This document shows positions 37,237-47,000 of a stretch of DNA of 64,000 nt, in pieces. Both the position numbers and the translations under genes were made by a program. Under the pieces are notes generated by a model. It was not told where the DNA came from and did not search any database. It was given only the letters and a program-made list of their open reading frames with translations. The stretch comes from Streptomyces sclerotialus. Its GTDB lineage: Bacteria; Actinomycetota; Actinomycetes; Streptomycetales; Streptomycetaceae. How positions within the stretch are numbered: position 1 is the stretch's first letter; each line of letters opens with the position of its first letter. The stretch is taken from positions 150,195 through 214,194 of the forward strand of contig JODX01000008.1 in assembly GCA_000719105.1 (NCBI GenBank). The letters run 5' to 3'.

Positions 37237-37920
37237 ATGAGCCGGCGTTCCGGAATCCTGGAGTTCGCCGTACTCGGACTGCTCCGTGAGGCCCCGATGC
37301 ACGGCTACGAGCTGCGCAAACGACTCAATACGTCACTGGGTGTGTTCCGCGCCTTCAGCTACGGGACGCTGTACCCCTGCCTCAAGACGCTGGTCGCGAA
37401 CGGCTGGTTGATCGAAGAGTCGGGAGGAGCCCAGCAGGACGCTCACGCCGCTCCGCTCGCAGGACGACGGGCGAAAATCGTCTACCGGCTGACCGCGGAA
37501 GGTAAGGAGCACTTCGAGGAGCTGCTCTCCCAGACGGGCCCCGACGCGTACGAGGACGAGCACTTCGCCGCGCGTTTCGCCTTCTTCGGGCAGACCTCCC
37601 GCGATGTGCGCATGCGCGTCCTGGAGGGCCGCCGCAGCCGTCTGGAGGAGCGCCTGGAAAAGATGCGCGCCTCGCTGGCGCGCACCCGGGAGCGCCTCGA
37701 CGACTACACCCTCGAGCTCCAGCGCCACGGGATGGAGTCCGTGGAGCGCGAAGTGCGCTGGCTGAACGAGCTCATCGAGAGCGAGCGGGCGGGACGGGAC
37801 CTCAGGGGTTCCGCCACCGGGGAGACCGCTTCGCAGGACACCACATCTGGAGCGTCGGGCGGCCTGCCCCGGCAGGGGGACGACCCCCGGCCGGATACGC
37901 CCGACGACACCGCCACGTGA
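37237..37920 (+). CDS. PadR-family transcriptional regulator
   Basis: PadR-type regulator (227 residues). The winged HTH spans residues 1-90 ([24 protein letters not shown] and [16 protein letters not shown]), the family signature, and the C-terminal Vir-like coiled-coil helix is at about 110-190 ([24 protein letters not shown]). The C-terminus is Asp/Pro-rich. The ATG 37237 follows AGAGAGGAGGCG. It is 43 bp upstream of the inositol phosphate synthase gene, a common Streptomyces pairing, so it may regulate ino1. Confidence 0.92.
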   Translation: MSRRSGILEFAVLGLLREAPMHGYELRKRLNTSLGVFRAFSYGTLYPCLKTLVANGWLIEESGGAQQDAHAAPLAGRRAKIVYRLTAEGKEHFEELLSQTGPDAYEDEHFAARFAFFGQTSRDVRMRVLEGRRSRLEERLEKMRASLARTRERLDDYTLELQRHGMESVEREVRWLNELIESERAGRDLRGSATGETASQDTTSGASGGLPRQGDDPRPDTPDDTAT

Positions 37921-37963
37921 GGTCCACCCAGGGCCTCACTCGTACACACAGGGAGCAACCGGA

Positions 37964-39046
37964 ATGGGTTCGGTTCGCGTAGCCATCGTCGGCGTGGGCA
38001 ACTGCGCCGCGTCGCTGGTGCAGGGAGTCGAGTACTACAAGGACGCCGACCCGGCGTCCAAGGTGCCCGGCCTCATGCACGTGCAGTTCGGTGACTACCA
38101 CGTCCGTGACGTCGAGTTCGTCGCCGCCTTCGATGTCGACGCGAAGAAGGTCGGCCTCGACCTCGCCGACGCCATCGGCGCCTCGGAGAACAACACCATC
38201 AAGATCTGCGACGTCCCGCGCACCGGCGTGACCGTCCAGCGCGGCCACACCCTCGACGGTCTCGGCAAGTACTACCGGGAGACCATCGAGGAGTCCGCCG
38301 AGGAGCCTGTCGACGTCGTCCAGGTCCTCAAGGACAAGCAGGTCGACGTCCTCGTCTGCTACCTCCCGGTCGGCTCCGAGGACGCGGCGAAGTTCTACGC
38401 CCAGTGCGCCATCGACGCCAAGGTCGCCTTCGTCAACGCCCTTCCGGTCTTCATCGCCGGCACCAAGGAGTGGGCGGACAAGTTCACCGAGGCGGGCGTT
38501 CCGATCGTCGGTGACGACATCAAGTCCCAGGTCGGCGCCACCATCACGCACCGCGTCATGGCGAAGCTGTTCGAGGACCGGGGCGTCATCCTGGACCGCA
38601 CCATGCAGCTGAACGTCGGCGGCAACATGGACTTCAAGAACATGCTCGAGCGCGAGCGCCTGGAGTCCAAGAAGATCTCCAAGACGCAGGCCGTCACCTC
38701 GCAGATCCCCGACCGGGACCTGGGCGAGAAGAACGTCCACATCGGCCCGTCCGACTACGTCGCCTGGCTCGACGACCGCAAGTGGGCGTACGTCCGCCTC
38801 GAGGGCCGCGCCTTCGGTGACGTCCCGCTGAACCTGGAGTACAAGCTCGAGGTCTGGGACTCCCCGAACTCCGCCGGCGTCATCATCGACGCCCTGCGCG
38901 CCGCGAAGATCGCCAAGGACCGCGGTATCGGCGGCCCGATCCTCTCCGCGTCGAGCTACTTCATGAAGTCCCCGCCGGTCCAGTACTTCGACGACGAGGC
39001 CCGGGAGAACGTCGAGAAGTTCATCAAGGGCGAGGTCGAGCGCTAG
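37964..39046 (+). CDS. ino1: Inositol-3-phosphate (myo-inositol-1-phosphate) synthase
   Basis: NAD-dependent cyclase that turns glucose-6-phosphate into 1L-myo-inositol-1-phosphate, feeding mycothiol and phosphatidylinositol synthesis (360 residues). NAD-binding loop [16 protein letters not shown] (5-20); catalytic/core blocks [18 protein letters not shown] and [20 protein letters not shown] (in pieces: [25 protein letters not shown]). It follows the PadR gene by 43 bp, with the leader GGGAGCAACCGGA before its ATG. Confidence 0.96.
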   Translation: MGSVRVAIVGVGNCAASLVQGVEYYKDADPASKVPGLMHVQFGDYHVRDVEFVAAFDVDAKKVGLDLADAIGASENNTIKICDVPRTGVTVQRGHTLDGLGKYYRETIEESAEEPVDVVQVLKDKQVDVLVCYLPVGSEDAAKFYAQCAIDAKVAFVNALPVFIAGTKEWADKFTEAGVPIVGDDIKSQVGATITHRVMAKLFEDRGVILDRTMQLNVGGNMDFKNMLERERLESKKISKTQAVTSQIPDRDLGEKNVHIGPSDYVAWLDDRKWAYVRLEGRAFGDVPLNLEYKLEVWDSPNSAGVIIDALRAAKIAKDRGIGGPILSASSYFMKSPPVQYFDDEARENVEKFIKGEVER

Positions 39047-39145
39047 TCGGACGAGCGCCGCACCGGCCACGTCCGTACCACGGGCTGATGAGGGTCCCTG
39101 GGCCGAGCGCCCGGGGACCCTCCCCCGTATGTGAGGCTGTGCCCC

Positions 39146-40417
39146 ATGTCCGTCGCCCGTGACCTGCGCGTCCTGCTCCGTTTCCGGAACTTCCGGCGCC
39201 TGCTCGCTGTCCGGCTGCTCTCCCAGGGGGCCGACGGCGTGTACCAGGTCGCGCTCGCCACATACGTCGTCTTCTCACCGGAGAAACAGACGTCGGCCGC
39301 CGCCATCGCCTCCGCCATGGCCGTCCTGCTCCTGCCGTACTCGTTCGTCGGGCCCTTCGCGGGCGTTCTGCTGGACCGCTGGCGGCGACGTCAGGTCTTC
39401 CTGTACGGCAACCTGTTGCGCGCCCTGCTGGCGGGCCTGACGGCCGTGCTGATGCTGAGCGGGGTACCGGACTGGCTCTTCTACGTCTCCGCGCTCTGCG
39501 TCACCGCGGTCAACCGCTTCGTCCTGGCCGGGCTGTCGGCGGCCCTGCCGCGCGTGGTCGACACCGACCGCCTGGTACTGGCCAACTCCTTGTCCCCGAC
39601 CATGGGGACGCTAGCCGCAACCGTGGGCGGCGGACTCGCTGTCGCCGTACGGCTGGTGGCATCCGACTCCGACGCCGCGGTGGTCCTCCTCGGAGCGGCT
39701 CTCTACCTGGGCTCGGCACTCGCCTCGCTGAGCATGGCACCGGCACTGCTCGGCCCCGACCCGAAGCTGGTCCGGCCGCGGCTGGGAACAGCGCTCGCCG
39801 GTATCGCACGAGGCCTGGTGGCAGGTGTACGCCACCTCACCGAACCGGAGAGGCGGGAGGCGGCCTGGGCTCTGGCCTCGATGACCCTCATGCGGTTCTG
39901 CTACGGCTCCCTGACAGTCATGGTGCTGATGCTGTGCCGGTACGCGTGGTCGTCCGGCTCGGACGAGGGGCTGGCCCTCCTCGGCCTCGCCGTGGGCGTC
40001 TCCGGCGCGGGATTCTTCGTGGCGGCCGTGGCGACTCCCTGGGCCGCCCGCCGGCTGGGCCCTGGGATGTGGATCGTCACGTGCGCCGCTTCGGCCGCCG
40101 TGCTGGTTCCGGCGCTCGGGCTTCCCTTCGCCGAGACCTTGTGGTTGATCGCGGCCTTCGTTCTCGGCCTCGTCACTCAGGGATCGAAGATCGCCACTGA
40201 CACGATCGTCCAGTCCTCGGTCGACGACGGCTTCCGCGGCCGGGTCTTCTCCGTCTATGACGTTCTGTTCAATGTCGCCTTCGTCGGCGCCGCCGGAGTG
40301 GCCGCCCTCATGCTGCCTCCCGACGGCCGCTCTCCCGCTCTGGTGATCACCGTAGCCGTGATCTACGCGACGGTCGCGGCAACCATGGCCGGCTTCGAGC
40401 GGCGACGTTTCACGTGA
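39146..40417 (+). CDS. MFS transporter
   Basis: Major-facilitator protein of 423 residues with about twelve TM segments; start ATG 39146 (MSVARDLRVLLRFRNFRRLL). It has an MFS_3/EntS-like layout: FLYGNLLRALLAGLTAVLM, NRFVLAGLSAALPRVV and FRGRVFSVYDVLFNVAF (conserved loop). Substrate unknown. Its TGA stop codon lies inside a perfect parS (40407-40420). It is convergent with the CCA-adding enzyme gene. Confidence 0.88.
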   Translation: MSVARDLRVLLRFRNFRRLLAVRLLSQGADGVYQVALATYVVFSPEKQTSAAAIASAMAVLLLPYSFVGPFAGVLLDRWRRRQVFLYGNLLRALLAGLTAVLMLSGVPDWLFYVSALCVTAVNRFVLAGLSAALPRVVDTDRLVLANSLSPTMGTLAATVGGGLAVAVRLVASDSDAAVVLLGAALYLGSALASLSMAPALLGPDPKLVRPRLGTALAGIARGLVAGVRHLTEPERREAAWALASMTLMRFCYGSLTVMVLMLCRYAWSSGSDEGLALLGLAVGVSGAGFFVAAVATPWAARRLGPGMWIVTCAASAAVLVPALGLPFAETLWLIAAFVLGLVTQGSKIATDTIVQSSVDDGFRGRVFSVYDVLFNVAFVGAAGVAALMLPPDGRSPALVITVAVIYATVAATMAGFERRRFT

Positions 40418-40420
40418 AAC
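40407..40420. other. parS site (perfect), overlapping a stop codon
   Basis: GTTTCACGTGAAAC; the TGA at its centre-right ends the MFS gene (stop at 40415-40417), so the last codons Arg-Phe-Thr are parS-encoded. Confidence 0.95.
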
Positions 40421-40456
40421 AACGCCCCGCAGCCGGCGTAGGCCGGACCAAAGACA

Positions 40457-40490
40457 ACGGGGGCATGTTTCACGTGAAACACGCCCCCGT
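40457..40490. terminator. Bidirectional hairpin with embedded parS
   Basis: A 34-bp inverted repeat with a single A/C mismatch pair (40465 and 40482). Outer arms ACGGGGGC and GCCCCCGT, and a perfect parS at the centre; placed between convergent genes. Confidence 0.75.
40467..40480. other. parS site (perfect)
   Basis: GTTTCACGTGAAAC, 60 bp from the parS at 40407; forms the core of the terminator-like hairpin. Confidence 0.95.
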
Positions 40491-40517
40491 TCTCACGAGC
40501 GCATCCGGCCGACGACT

Positions 40518-41960
40518 TCAGTCCTGCTCGGCCCACCACTCCTTGAGCGCGCTCACCGCCGCGTCGTGCTCCATCGGGCCGTTCTCCAGGCGAAGCTCCA
40601 GCAGGAATTTGTAGGCCTGGCCGATGACGGGCCCCGGACCCACACCCAGGATTTCCATGATCTGGTTGCCGTCGAGGTCCGGACGGATGGCGTCGAGCTC
40701 CTCCTGCTCCTGGAGCTGGGCGATGCGCTCCTCCAGACCGTCGTACGCGCGTGACAGGGCGTTGGCCTTGCGCTTGTTCCGCGTGGTGCAGTCGGAACGG
40801 GTCAGCTTGTGCAGCCTGTTCAGCAGCGGGCCTGCGTCCCGCACATAACGGCGGACCGCCGAGTCCGTCCACTCCCCGGTGCCGTAGCCGTGGAAGCGCA
40901 GGTGGAGCTCCACCAGCTGGGAGACATCCTTGATCAGCTCATTGGAGTACTTGAGAGCGGTCATCCGCTTCTTGGTCATCTTGGCTCCCACCACCTCGTG
41001 GTGATGGAAGGAGACACGGCCGTCCTTCTCGAAGCGACGTGTCCGCGGCTTGCCGATGTCATGCAGCAGCGCGGCAAGCCGCAGGGTGAGGTCGGGGCCG
41101 TCGTCCTCCAGAGCGATCGCCTGCTCCAGCACGATCAGGGTGTGGTCGTAGACGTCCTTGTGCCGGTGGTGCTCGTCGCGCTCCAGACGCAGTGCGGGGA
41201 GCTCGGGCAGGACATGACCGGCGAGGCCGGTCTCGACGAGCAGGGTCAGGCCCTCGCGCGGGTGCGCGGACAGGACGAGCTTGTTCAGCTCGTCCCGCAC
41301 CCGCTCCGCCGAGACGATGCCGATACGCCCGGCCATCTCGGTCATCGCCGAGACGACTTCCGGGGCCACCTCGAAGTCGAGCTGCGCGGCGAAACGCGCG
41401 GCTCGCATCATCCGCAGAGGATCGTCGGAGAAGGACTCCTCGGGGGTTCCAGGTGTCCGCAGCACCCGCGCCGCGAGGTCCTCCAGCCCGCGGTGCGGGT
41501 CGATGAAGTCCTTCTCGGGCAGCGCCACGGCCATCGCGTTCACCGTGAAGTCACGCCGTACGAGGTCCTCCTCGATGGAGTCGCCGTACGACACCTCGGG
41601 CTTGCGCGAGGTGCGGTCGTACGCCTCGGACCGGTACGTCGTGATCTCGATCTGGTAACCCTCCTTCTGGGCCCCGACCGTGCCGAAGGCGATCCCGACC
41701 TCCCATACGGCGTCCGCCCAGGGCCGCACGATCCTCAGCACGTCCTCGGGGCGGGCGTCCGTGGTGAAGTCCAGGTCGTTGCCGAGCCGGCCGAGGAGCG
41801 CGTCCCGGACCGAGCCGCCGACCAGCGCGAGGGAGAACCCGGCCTCCTGGAATCGACGGGCGAGGTCGTCGGCGACGGGGGACACCCGCAGGAGTTCGCT
41901 CACCGCGCGGCGCTGCACCTGGCTGAGGGCGTGAGGACTGTCTTCGTTGGCGTTCGGCAC
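40518..41960 (-). CDS. CCA tRNA nucleotidyltransferase (PcnA-type)
   Basis: tRNA nucleotidyltransferase that adds or repairs the 3'-CCA end (480 residues from GTG 41960). Motifs: GGSVRDALLG (48-57) and DLDF (62-65) of the class II polymerase active site, ERVRDEL, the tRNA-interaction region, and an HD-domain LLHDIGKP. It belongs to the actinobacterial pcnA-annotated group, whose place next to the DUF6049/murJ unit matches M. tuberculosis Rv3907c. No strong Shine-Dalgarno is visible before GTG 41960, so the start is tentative. Confidence 0.9.
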   Translation of the reverse strand: MPNANEDSPHALSQVQRRAVSELLRVSPVADDLARRFQEAGFSLALVGGSVRDALLGRLGNDLDFTTDARPEDVLRIVRPWADAVWEVGIAFGTVGAQKEGYQIEITTYRSEAYDRTSRKPEVSYGDSIEEDLVRRDFTVNAMAVALPEKDFIDPHRGLEDLAARVLRTPGTPEESFSDDPLRMMRAARFAAQLDFEVAPEVVSAMTEMAGRIGIVSAERVRDELNKLVLSAHPREGLTLLVETGLAGHVLPELPALRLERDEHHRHKDVYDHTLIVLEQAIALEDDGPDLTLRLAALLHDIGKPRTRRFEKDGRVSFHHHEVVGAKMTKKRMTALKYSNELIKDVSQLVELHLRFHGYGTGEWTDSAVRRYVRDAGPLLNRLHKLTRSDCTTRNKRKANALSRAYDGLEERIAQLQEQEELDAIRPDLDGNQIMEILGVGPGPVIGQAYKFLLELRLENGPMEHDAAVSALKEWWAEQD

Positions 41961-42206
41961 AACAGAAGAGGGTACGTGTCCCCGGCGTCCGCGGGCGCCT
42001 CCGTTCCACGCGCACAGAACCCGCACAGGATGGTGCCGAGAAGCCGCATATTCACGGTCTCCCTGATACGTGCGCATACGGGACGGCCCGACCCCGTCGG
42101 ACGATCTTGCGGGGCAGACCGCGGCACTTCACCTCAGCGCGCATCGTTACCATGCGTGGACGCACATTCCGACGACCACTGACGACGACGAGGGACGGAC
42201 GAGCGC

Positions 42207-44603
42207 GTGGCCGAGGCGGCAGACATCCAGGGGATGAGTTCCTCACCTGCCCGCCGGTGGCTCCGGCGCACCGGAGCGCTGCTCGCGGGTGCCCCTCTGC
42301 TGGCCGGTCTGCTCCAGCTGCCCGCCGCCCCGGACGGACACGCCGCGGAGAAGACCTCCCTGACCGCCGATGCCACCGGGTCAAGCACGGTGGACGTCTC
42401 CCTGAACTCCCTGAGCCCCAGCGCACCGGTCGACGGCGACACCCTCACCGTCACCGGCACCGTGAGGAACAACGGCAAACAGGCGATCACCGACGCCCAC
42501 GTGGGCCTGCGCGTGGGCACTGCCCTGTCCGGACGCGCGGCCATCGACGACGCCGCGCGGCGCACCGGCTTCAACGAGTACATCGACGGGGCTGAGGTCG
42601 GCGGGAAGTACGTCGAGAAGTTCTCCAAGCTCACCCCGGGCGTGGCGCAGGCCTTCAGCATCTCGGTACCCGTCAAGGAACTGGATCTCGGCGCGGACGG
42701 CGTCTACCAGCTCGGTGTCTCCCTCTCCGGCCGCACCGCGGCTGCACCCTACGCCGAGCAGGTGCTCGGCATCCGGCGGACGTTCCTGCCCTGGCAGCCG
42801 GATGCGACGGACACGAGAACCAGGACGACGTTCCTCTGGCCGCTCATCTCCTCCGTCCATCTGACGGCGGAGACGGGCCCCGGCGAGCAGCAGACGCCCG
42901 TCTTCGAGAATGACGACCTGGTCAAGGAGATCGCCCCCGGCGGCCGTCTGAACCAGATGCTGTCACTGGGTAAGAACCTCGATGTCACCTGGGTGATCGA
43001 CCCCGACCTGCTCGCTTCCGTCTCTGCGATGACAGGGGCCTATCAGGTCAAGGCCGGCGACACGACCACCGCAGGCCAGGACCAGGCGGTCGCCAAGCAG
43101 TGGCTGGCCGAACTGCAGGAAGCGGTCGAGGACGAAGAGGTCGTCGCGCTGCCCTTCGCCGACCCCGACCTGGCCTCCCTCGCACACAACGGCAGGAGCG
43201 TCACCAGCTCCCTGAGCCACCTCAAGGACGCCACGGCCGTGGCCGCCGACACCGTGGAGACCGTGCTCCATGTGAAGCCCGACACGGACTTCGCCTGGCC
43301 CGTGAACGGCGCCGTCGACCGTTCGATCGTGCAGGTCGCCACCTCCGCCGGCGCCGACAAGGTGATCGCCCGCAGCGACAGCCTCAAGGAGGCTGCCGGC
43401 CTGACGTACACACCGAACGCGGCACGCCCCATCGGGGGCGGCACGACGGCGGTCGTCGCCGACGCGCAGCTGTCCACGGCTTTCCAGGGCGACATGACGA
43501 AGGCCGACAATTCGACGGTCGCGGTGCAGCGGTTCCTCGCCCAGAACCTCATGATCAACCTCCAGAACACGGGCAAGCAGCGCAATATCGTGATCGCACC
43601 GCAGCGCATGCCCACCGCCAGCCAGGCCCAGACGATGGCGCAGGCACTGACGGCCCTGCAGGACGGGAACTGGGCGCAGTCGCAGGAGCTGGGGGACGCC
43701 TCGGACGCCGAGCCGGACCCGGCCGCGTCCACCACGGTCCCGTCCGCGTCGGCGTACGCCTCGTCCCTGCGCAAGCAGGAACTGCCGACCTCCGCCTTCC
43801 AGGACATCCAGAACACCAGGAGCGACCTCGACCGCTTCAAGGTGATCCTGACCAACCAGTCCCGGGTCGTCACACCGTTCGGACGGACCTTCAACCGGAT
43901 GATGTCCGTCTCCTGGCGCGGCGGCACCACCGAGGCGCAGGGCTACCGCGAGGACGTGCAGTCGTATCTCGACAACCTCGCCGCCCAGGTCCGGCTCATC
44001 GAGAAGTCCGAGACGAAGCTCTCGGGCCGCAGCGCCAAGATTCCCGTGACCGTGCAGAACAACCTCGTGCAGGGCGTCGACAACCTGGTGCTGCGCCTCA
44101 CCTCGAAGCAGCCGAAGCGCCTTGAGATCGGGGACGACGAATACGCGGAGCAGATCATCGAGGTCTCCGGCGGACACAGCCAGTCGGTGAAGTTCGACAC
44201 CAACGCGAACGCCAACGGCGAGGTCTCGGTGGAGGCCCAGCTCTACACGGAGGACGGCGAGAAGTACGGCCCTCCCGTCACGTTCGACGTGAACGTCACC
44301 GAGATCACGCCCACCGTGATGCTGGTCATCGCCGGCGGTGTGCTGCTGCTCGTGCTCGCCGGGTTCCGGATGTACACGCAGCGCAAGCGCGCGGCGGCCC
44401 GGCAGGCCGAGGAGGGAGCGGCCGCCGGGGAGTCGGCTGCCGAGGATGCCGCCGACGCCGGTTCCGCAACCGCCGACGAGTCCCCGGATGAGCCCCGCGT
44501 GCGGGGCCGGGCCGACAAGCCGGAGCACCCGAGTGACCCGGCTCCGGACACCGCACCGGAAAACGCCGACCGGTCCGGCACGGGTGAGAGAGTGGACCGT
44601 TGA
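42207..44603 (+). CDS. DUF6049-type secreted/membrane protein
   Basis: 798-residue envelope protein from GTG 42207. The N-terminal signal sequence (about 20-50, LLAGAPLLAGLLQLPAAPDG) precedes a large extracellular part with two beta-rich regions (about 55-190 and 600-710). One C-terminal TM (about 713-735) and a charged Asp/Glu/Ala tail follow. It corresponds by position to M. tuberculosis Rv3909, which also precedes the mviN gene. Function unknown, likely cell-wall or MurJ-related. It overlaps the murJ region by 4 bp if murJ starts at TTG 44600. Confidence 0.85.
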   Translation: MAEAADIQGMSSSPARRWLRRTGALLAGAPLLAGLLQLPAAPDGHAAEKTSLTADATGSSTVDVSLNSLSPSAPVDGDTLTVTGTVRNNGKQAITDAHVGLRVGTALSGRAAIDDAARRTGFNEYIDGAEVGGKYVEKFSKLTPGVAQAFSISVPVKELDLGADGVYQLGVSLSGRTAAAPYAEQVLGIRRTFLPWQPDATDTRTRTTFLWPLISSVHLTAETGPGEQQTPVFENDDLVKEIAPGGRLNQMLSLGKNLDVTWVIDPDLLASVSAMTGAYQVKAGDTTTAGQDQAVAKQWLAELQEAVEDEEVVALPFADPDLASLAHNGRSVTSSLSHLKDATAVAADTVETVLHVKPDTDFAWPVNGAVDRSIVQVATSAGADKVIARSDSLKEAAGLTYTPNAARPIGGGTTAVVADAQLSTAFQGDMTKADNSTVAVQRFLAQNLMINLQNTGKQRNIVIAPQRMPTASQAQTMAQALTALQDGNWAQSQELGDASDAEPDPAASTTVPSASAYASSLRKQELPTSAFQDIQNTRSDLDRFKVILTNQSRVVTPFGRTFNRMMSVSWRGGTTEAQGYREDVQSYLDNLAAQVRLIEKSETKLSGRSAKIPVTVQNNLVQGVDNLVLRLTSKQPKRLEIGDDEYAEQIIEVSGGHSQSVKFDTNANANGEVSVEAQLYTEDGEKYGPPVTFDVNVTEITPTVMLVIAGGVLLLVLAGFRMYTQRKRAAARQAEEGAAAGESAAEDAADAGSATADESPDEPRVRGRADKPEHPSDPAPDTAPENADRSGTGERVDR

Positions 44604-44650
44604 GCGATGTCGTGGCCGGTGGGCCAGGGGACGATGAGGTGGGGTACACC

Positions 44651-46882
44651 ATGAACGCGCCGTACGACGGTGACCGCGGCCAGGGCGCGGCCGGCCCGGG
44701 CCGCCCCGGGGACGCGCAACCCGAAGCGGGCCAGGTACCACCGCAGCCCCCCACGGACATGTACTTCCAGGACGCCTACGCCCAGGACCCCTACCGGGCG
44801 CAGGACCTCTCCGCCCAGGACCCGGTCACCGAGGCGCTCTACGACCGGGCCGCCCACCCCCCGCCGGCGCCCGGCTCCTACCAGCCCCAGCAGCCGCTCT
44901 ACGCTCAGCCGCCTACCTCTCCGTATGCTCCCGACCCGCGTGTCTGGGCCCAGACGCCCCCTCCCGAGCCGGAGGGGCCGACACGCCATCTGCCGTACGG
45001 CGACGACGCCCGGACCACCCAGTTCGTGGGCGTGGACGACCTGGTCACAGGCGCCGGTGAGGAGCGCCACGAGCCGGACGCGTTCGCCCATCTCTTCCGC
45101 GACCAGCAGCAGAGCGGCTACCCGGCCGTGGGCCAGCCGTCCGTCCCCGGTCCCGCCCCCGCGCCCACCGCACAGGCGCCCGCCCAGGCAACGCCGCCGC
45201 CCGTCGAGCCCATCCCCGCTTCCGCCCCGGCTCCCGCCGCCCCGCGGAAGGGCGGCCGCGCCTCCGGGCTGCTGAAGTCGAGCGCGGTGATGGCCGCGGG
45301 CACCATGGTCTCCCGCCTCACCGGCTTCGTCCGCTCCGCGCTGATCGTCTCGGCCCTGGGCACGGCCCTGCTCGGCGACACCTTCCAGGTGGCGTACCAG
45401 CTACCGACGATGATCTACATCCTGACCGTCGGCGGCGGCCTCAACTCGGTCTTCGTGCCGCAGCTCGTGCGCGCGATGAAGGACGACGAGGACGGCGGCG
45501 AGGCTTATGCCAACCGCCTGCTGACCCTGGTCATGGTGGCGCTCGCGGCACTCACGGCGATCACCATGTTCGCCGCGCCGCTCCTCGTCCGCGCATTGTC
45601 GAACCCCATCGCCTCGGACCCCGGCGCCAACGAGGTCGCCGTCACCTTCACCCGCTACTTCCTGCCCTCGATCTTCTTCATGGGCATTCACGTGGTGATG
45701 GGGCAGATCCTCAACGCGCGCGGTCGGTTCGGCGCGATGATGTGGACGCCGGTCCTCAACAACATCGTCATCATCGTCACCCTCGGGATGTTCCTCTGGG
45801 TGTACGGCAGCGCGGCGAACTCGCACATGACCGTCAAGAGCATCCCGCCGGAGGGCGAGCGGCTCCTCGGTGTCGGCATCCTCCTCGGCCTCGTCGTGCA
45901 GGCTCTCGCGATGATCCCCTACCTGCGGGAGACCGGCTTCCGGCTGCGGCTGCGCTTCGACTGGAAGGGCCACGGCCTCGGCAAGGCCGCGATGCTCGCC
46001 AAATGGACCATCCTGTTCGTCCTCGCCAACCAGGCGGGCGCCCTCGTCGTCACCCAGCTCGCCACCGCGGCGGTCTCGGACACCGATATCCCCGGCACCG
46101 GCTTCAGCGCCTACGCCAACGCCCAGCTGATCTGGGGTCTGCCTCAGGCGATCATCACGGTCTCACTGATGGCGGCCCTGCTTCCGCGCATCTCGCGCTC
46201 CGCCGCCGAGGACGACGGCGGCGCCGTCCGCGACGACATCTCCCAGGGCCTGCGCACCACCGCCGTGGCGATCGTGCCGATCTCGTTCGGCTTCGTCGCC
46301 CTCGGCATCCCGATGTGCACGCTGATCTTCGGTTCCTCCGGCACCGGTGCGGCCACGAACATGGGCTACATGCTGATGGCCTTCGGCCTCGGCCTGATCC
46401 CGTACTCCGTGCAGTACGTCGTACTGCGCGCCTTCTACGCCTATGAGGACACCCGCACGCCCTTCTACAACACGGTGATCGTGGCCGCGGTCAACGCTGC
46501 CGCCTCGGCGGTCTGCTTCCTGGTCCTTCCGGCCCGCTGGGCCGTGGTCGGCATGGCCGGCGCCTACGGTCTGGCATACGCGATCGGCGTCGGCGTGGCC
46601 TGGCGGCGGCTGCGCAAGCGGCTGGGCGGCGACCTGGACGGGGCGAAGGTACTGCGGACGTACGCTCGGCTCGGCATCGCCTCACTGCCCGCGGCGCTGC
46701 TCAGCGGTGCGGCCTGCTACGGGATCACCCAGAGCCTGGGACAGGGCGTGGGTGGTTCGATGCTCGCCCTGGCCGGTGGTGGAATCGTCCTGGTCGGTGT
46801 CTTCTTCGTCGCGGCGCGGCGGATGCGGATCGAGGAGCTCAACTCGATGGTCGGCATGGTTCGTGGGCGCCTGGGACGCTGA
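44651..46882 (+). CDS. murJ: Lipid II flippase MurJ (MviN)
   Basis: Peptidoglycan precursor flippase (743 residues from ATG 44651, which has GAGGTGGGG just before; TTG 44600 gives a 760-residue form). The first 200 residues are a Pro/Gln/Tyr-rich cytosolic extension (DAYAQDPYRAQDLSAQDP), followed by a 14-TM MOP-fold core starting KSSAVMAAGTMVSRLTGFVRS. Unlike mycobacterial MviN it has no pseudokinase on its C-terminus; that module is the next gene. Operon DUF6049-murJ-pseudokinase-sigM-anti-sigma. Confidence 0.94.
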   Translation: MNAPYDGDRGQGAAGPGRPGDAQPEAGQVPPQPPTDMYFQDAYAQDPYRAQDLSAQDPVTEALYDRAAHPPPAPGSYQPQQPLYAQPPTSPYAPDPRVWAQTPPPEPEGPTRHLPYGDDARTTQFVGVDDLVTGAGEERHEPDAFAHLFRDQQQSGYPAVGQPSVPGPAPAPTAQAPAQATPPPVEPIPASAPAPAAPRKGGRASGLLKSSAVMAAGTMVSRLTGFVRSALIVSALGTALLGDTFQVAYQLPTMIYILTVGGGLNSVFVPQLVRAMKDDEDGGEAYANRLLTLVMVALAALTAITMFAAPLLVRALSNPIASDPGANEVAVTFTRYFLPSIFFMGIHVVMGQILNARGRFGAMMWTPVLNNIVIIVTLGMFLWVYGSAANSHMTVKSIPPEGERLLGVGILLGLVVQALAMIPYLRETGFRLRLRFDWKGHGLGKAAMLAKWTILFVLANQAGALVVTQLATAAVSDTDIPGTGFSAYANAQLIWGLPQAIITVSLMAALLPRISRSAAEDDGGAVRDDISQGLRTTAVAIVPISFGFVALGIPMCTLIFGSSGTGAATNMGYMLMAFGLGLIPYSVQYVVLRAFYAYEDTRTPFYNTVIVAAVNAAASAVCFLVLPARWAVVGMAGAYGLAYAIGVGVAWRRLRKRLGGDLDGAKVLRTYARLGIASLPAALLSGAACYGITQSLGQGVGGSMLALAGGGIVLVGVFFVAARRMRIEELNSMVGMVRGRLGR

Positions 46883-47000
46883 GGTGGGGGTAGGCGCACA
46901 ACCATCGCCCGCCGCCGTGTGTCGCTCATAGCGGCGGACTGTGGGCACAATTGGCTTTGGCGTCGGACAACGCGCAACGGATGGGGAGGCAGGGACGACG

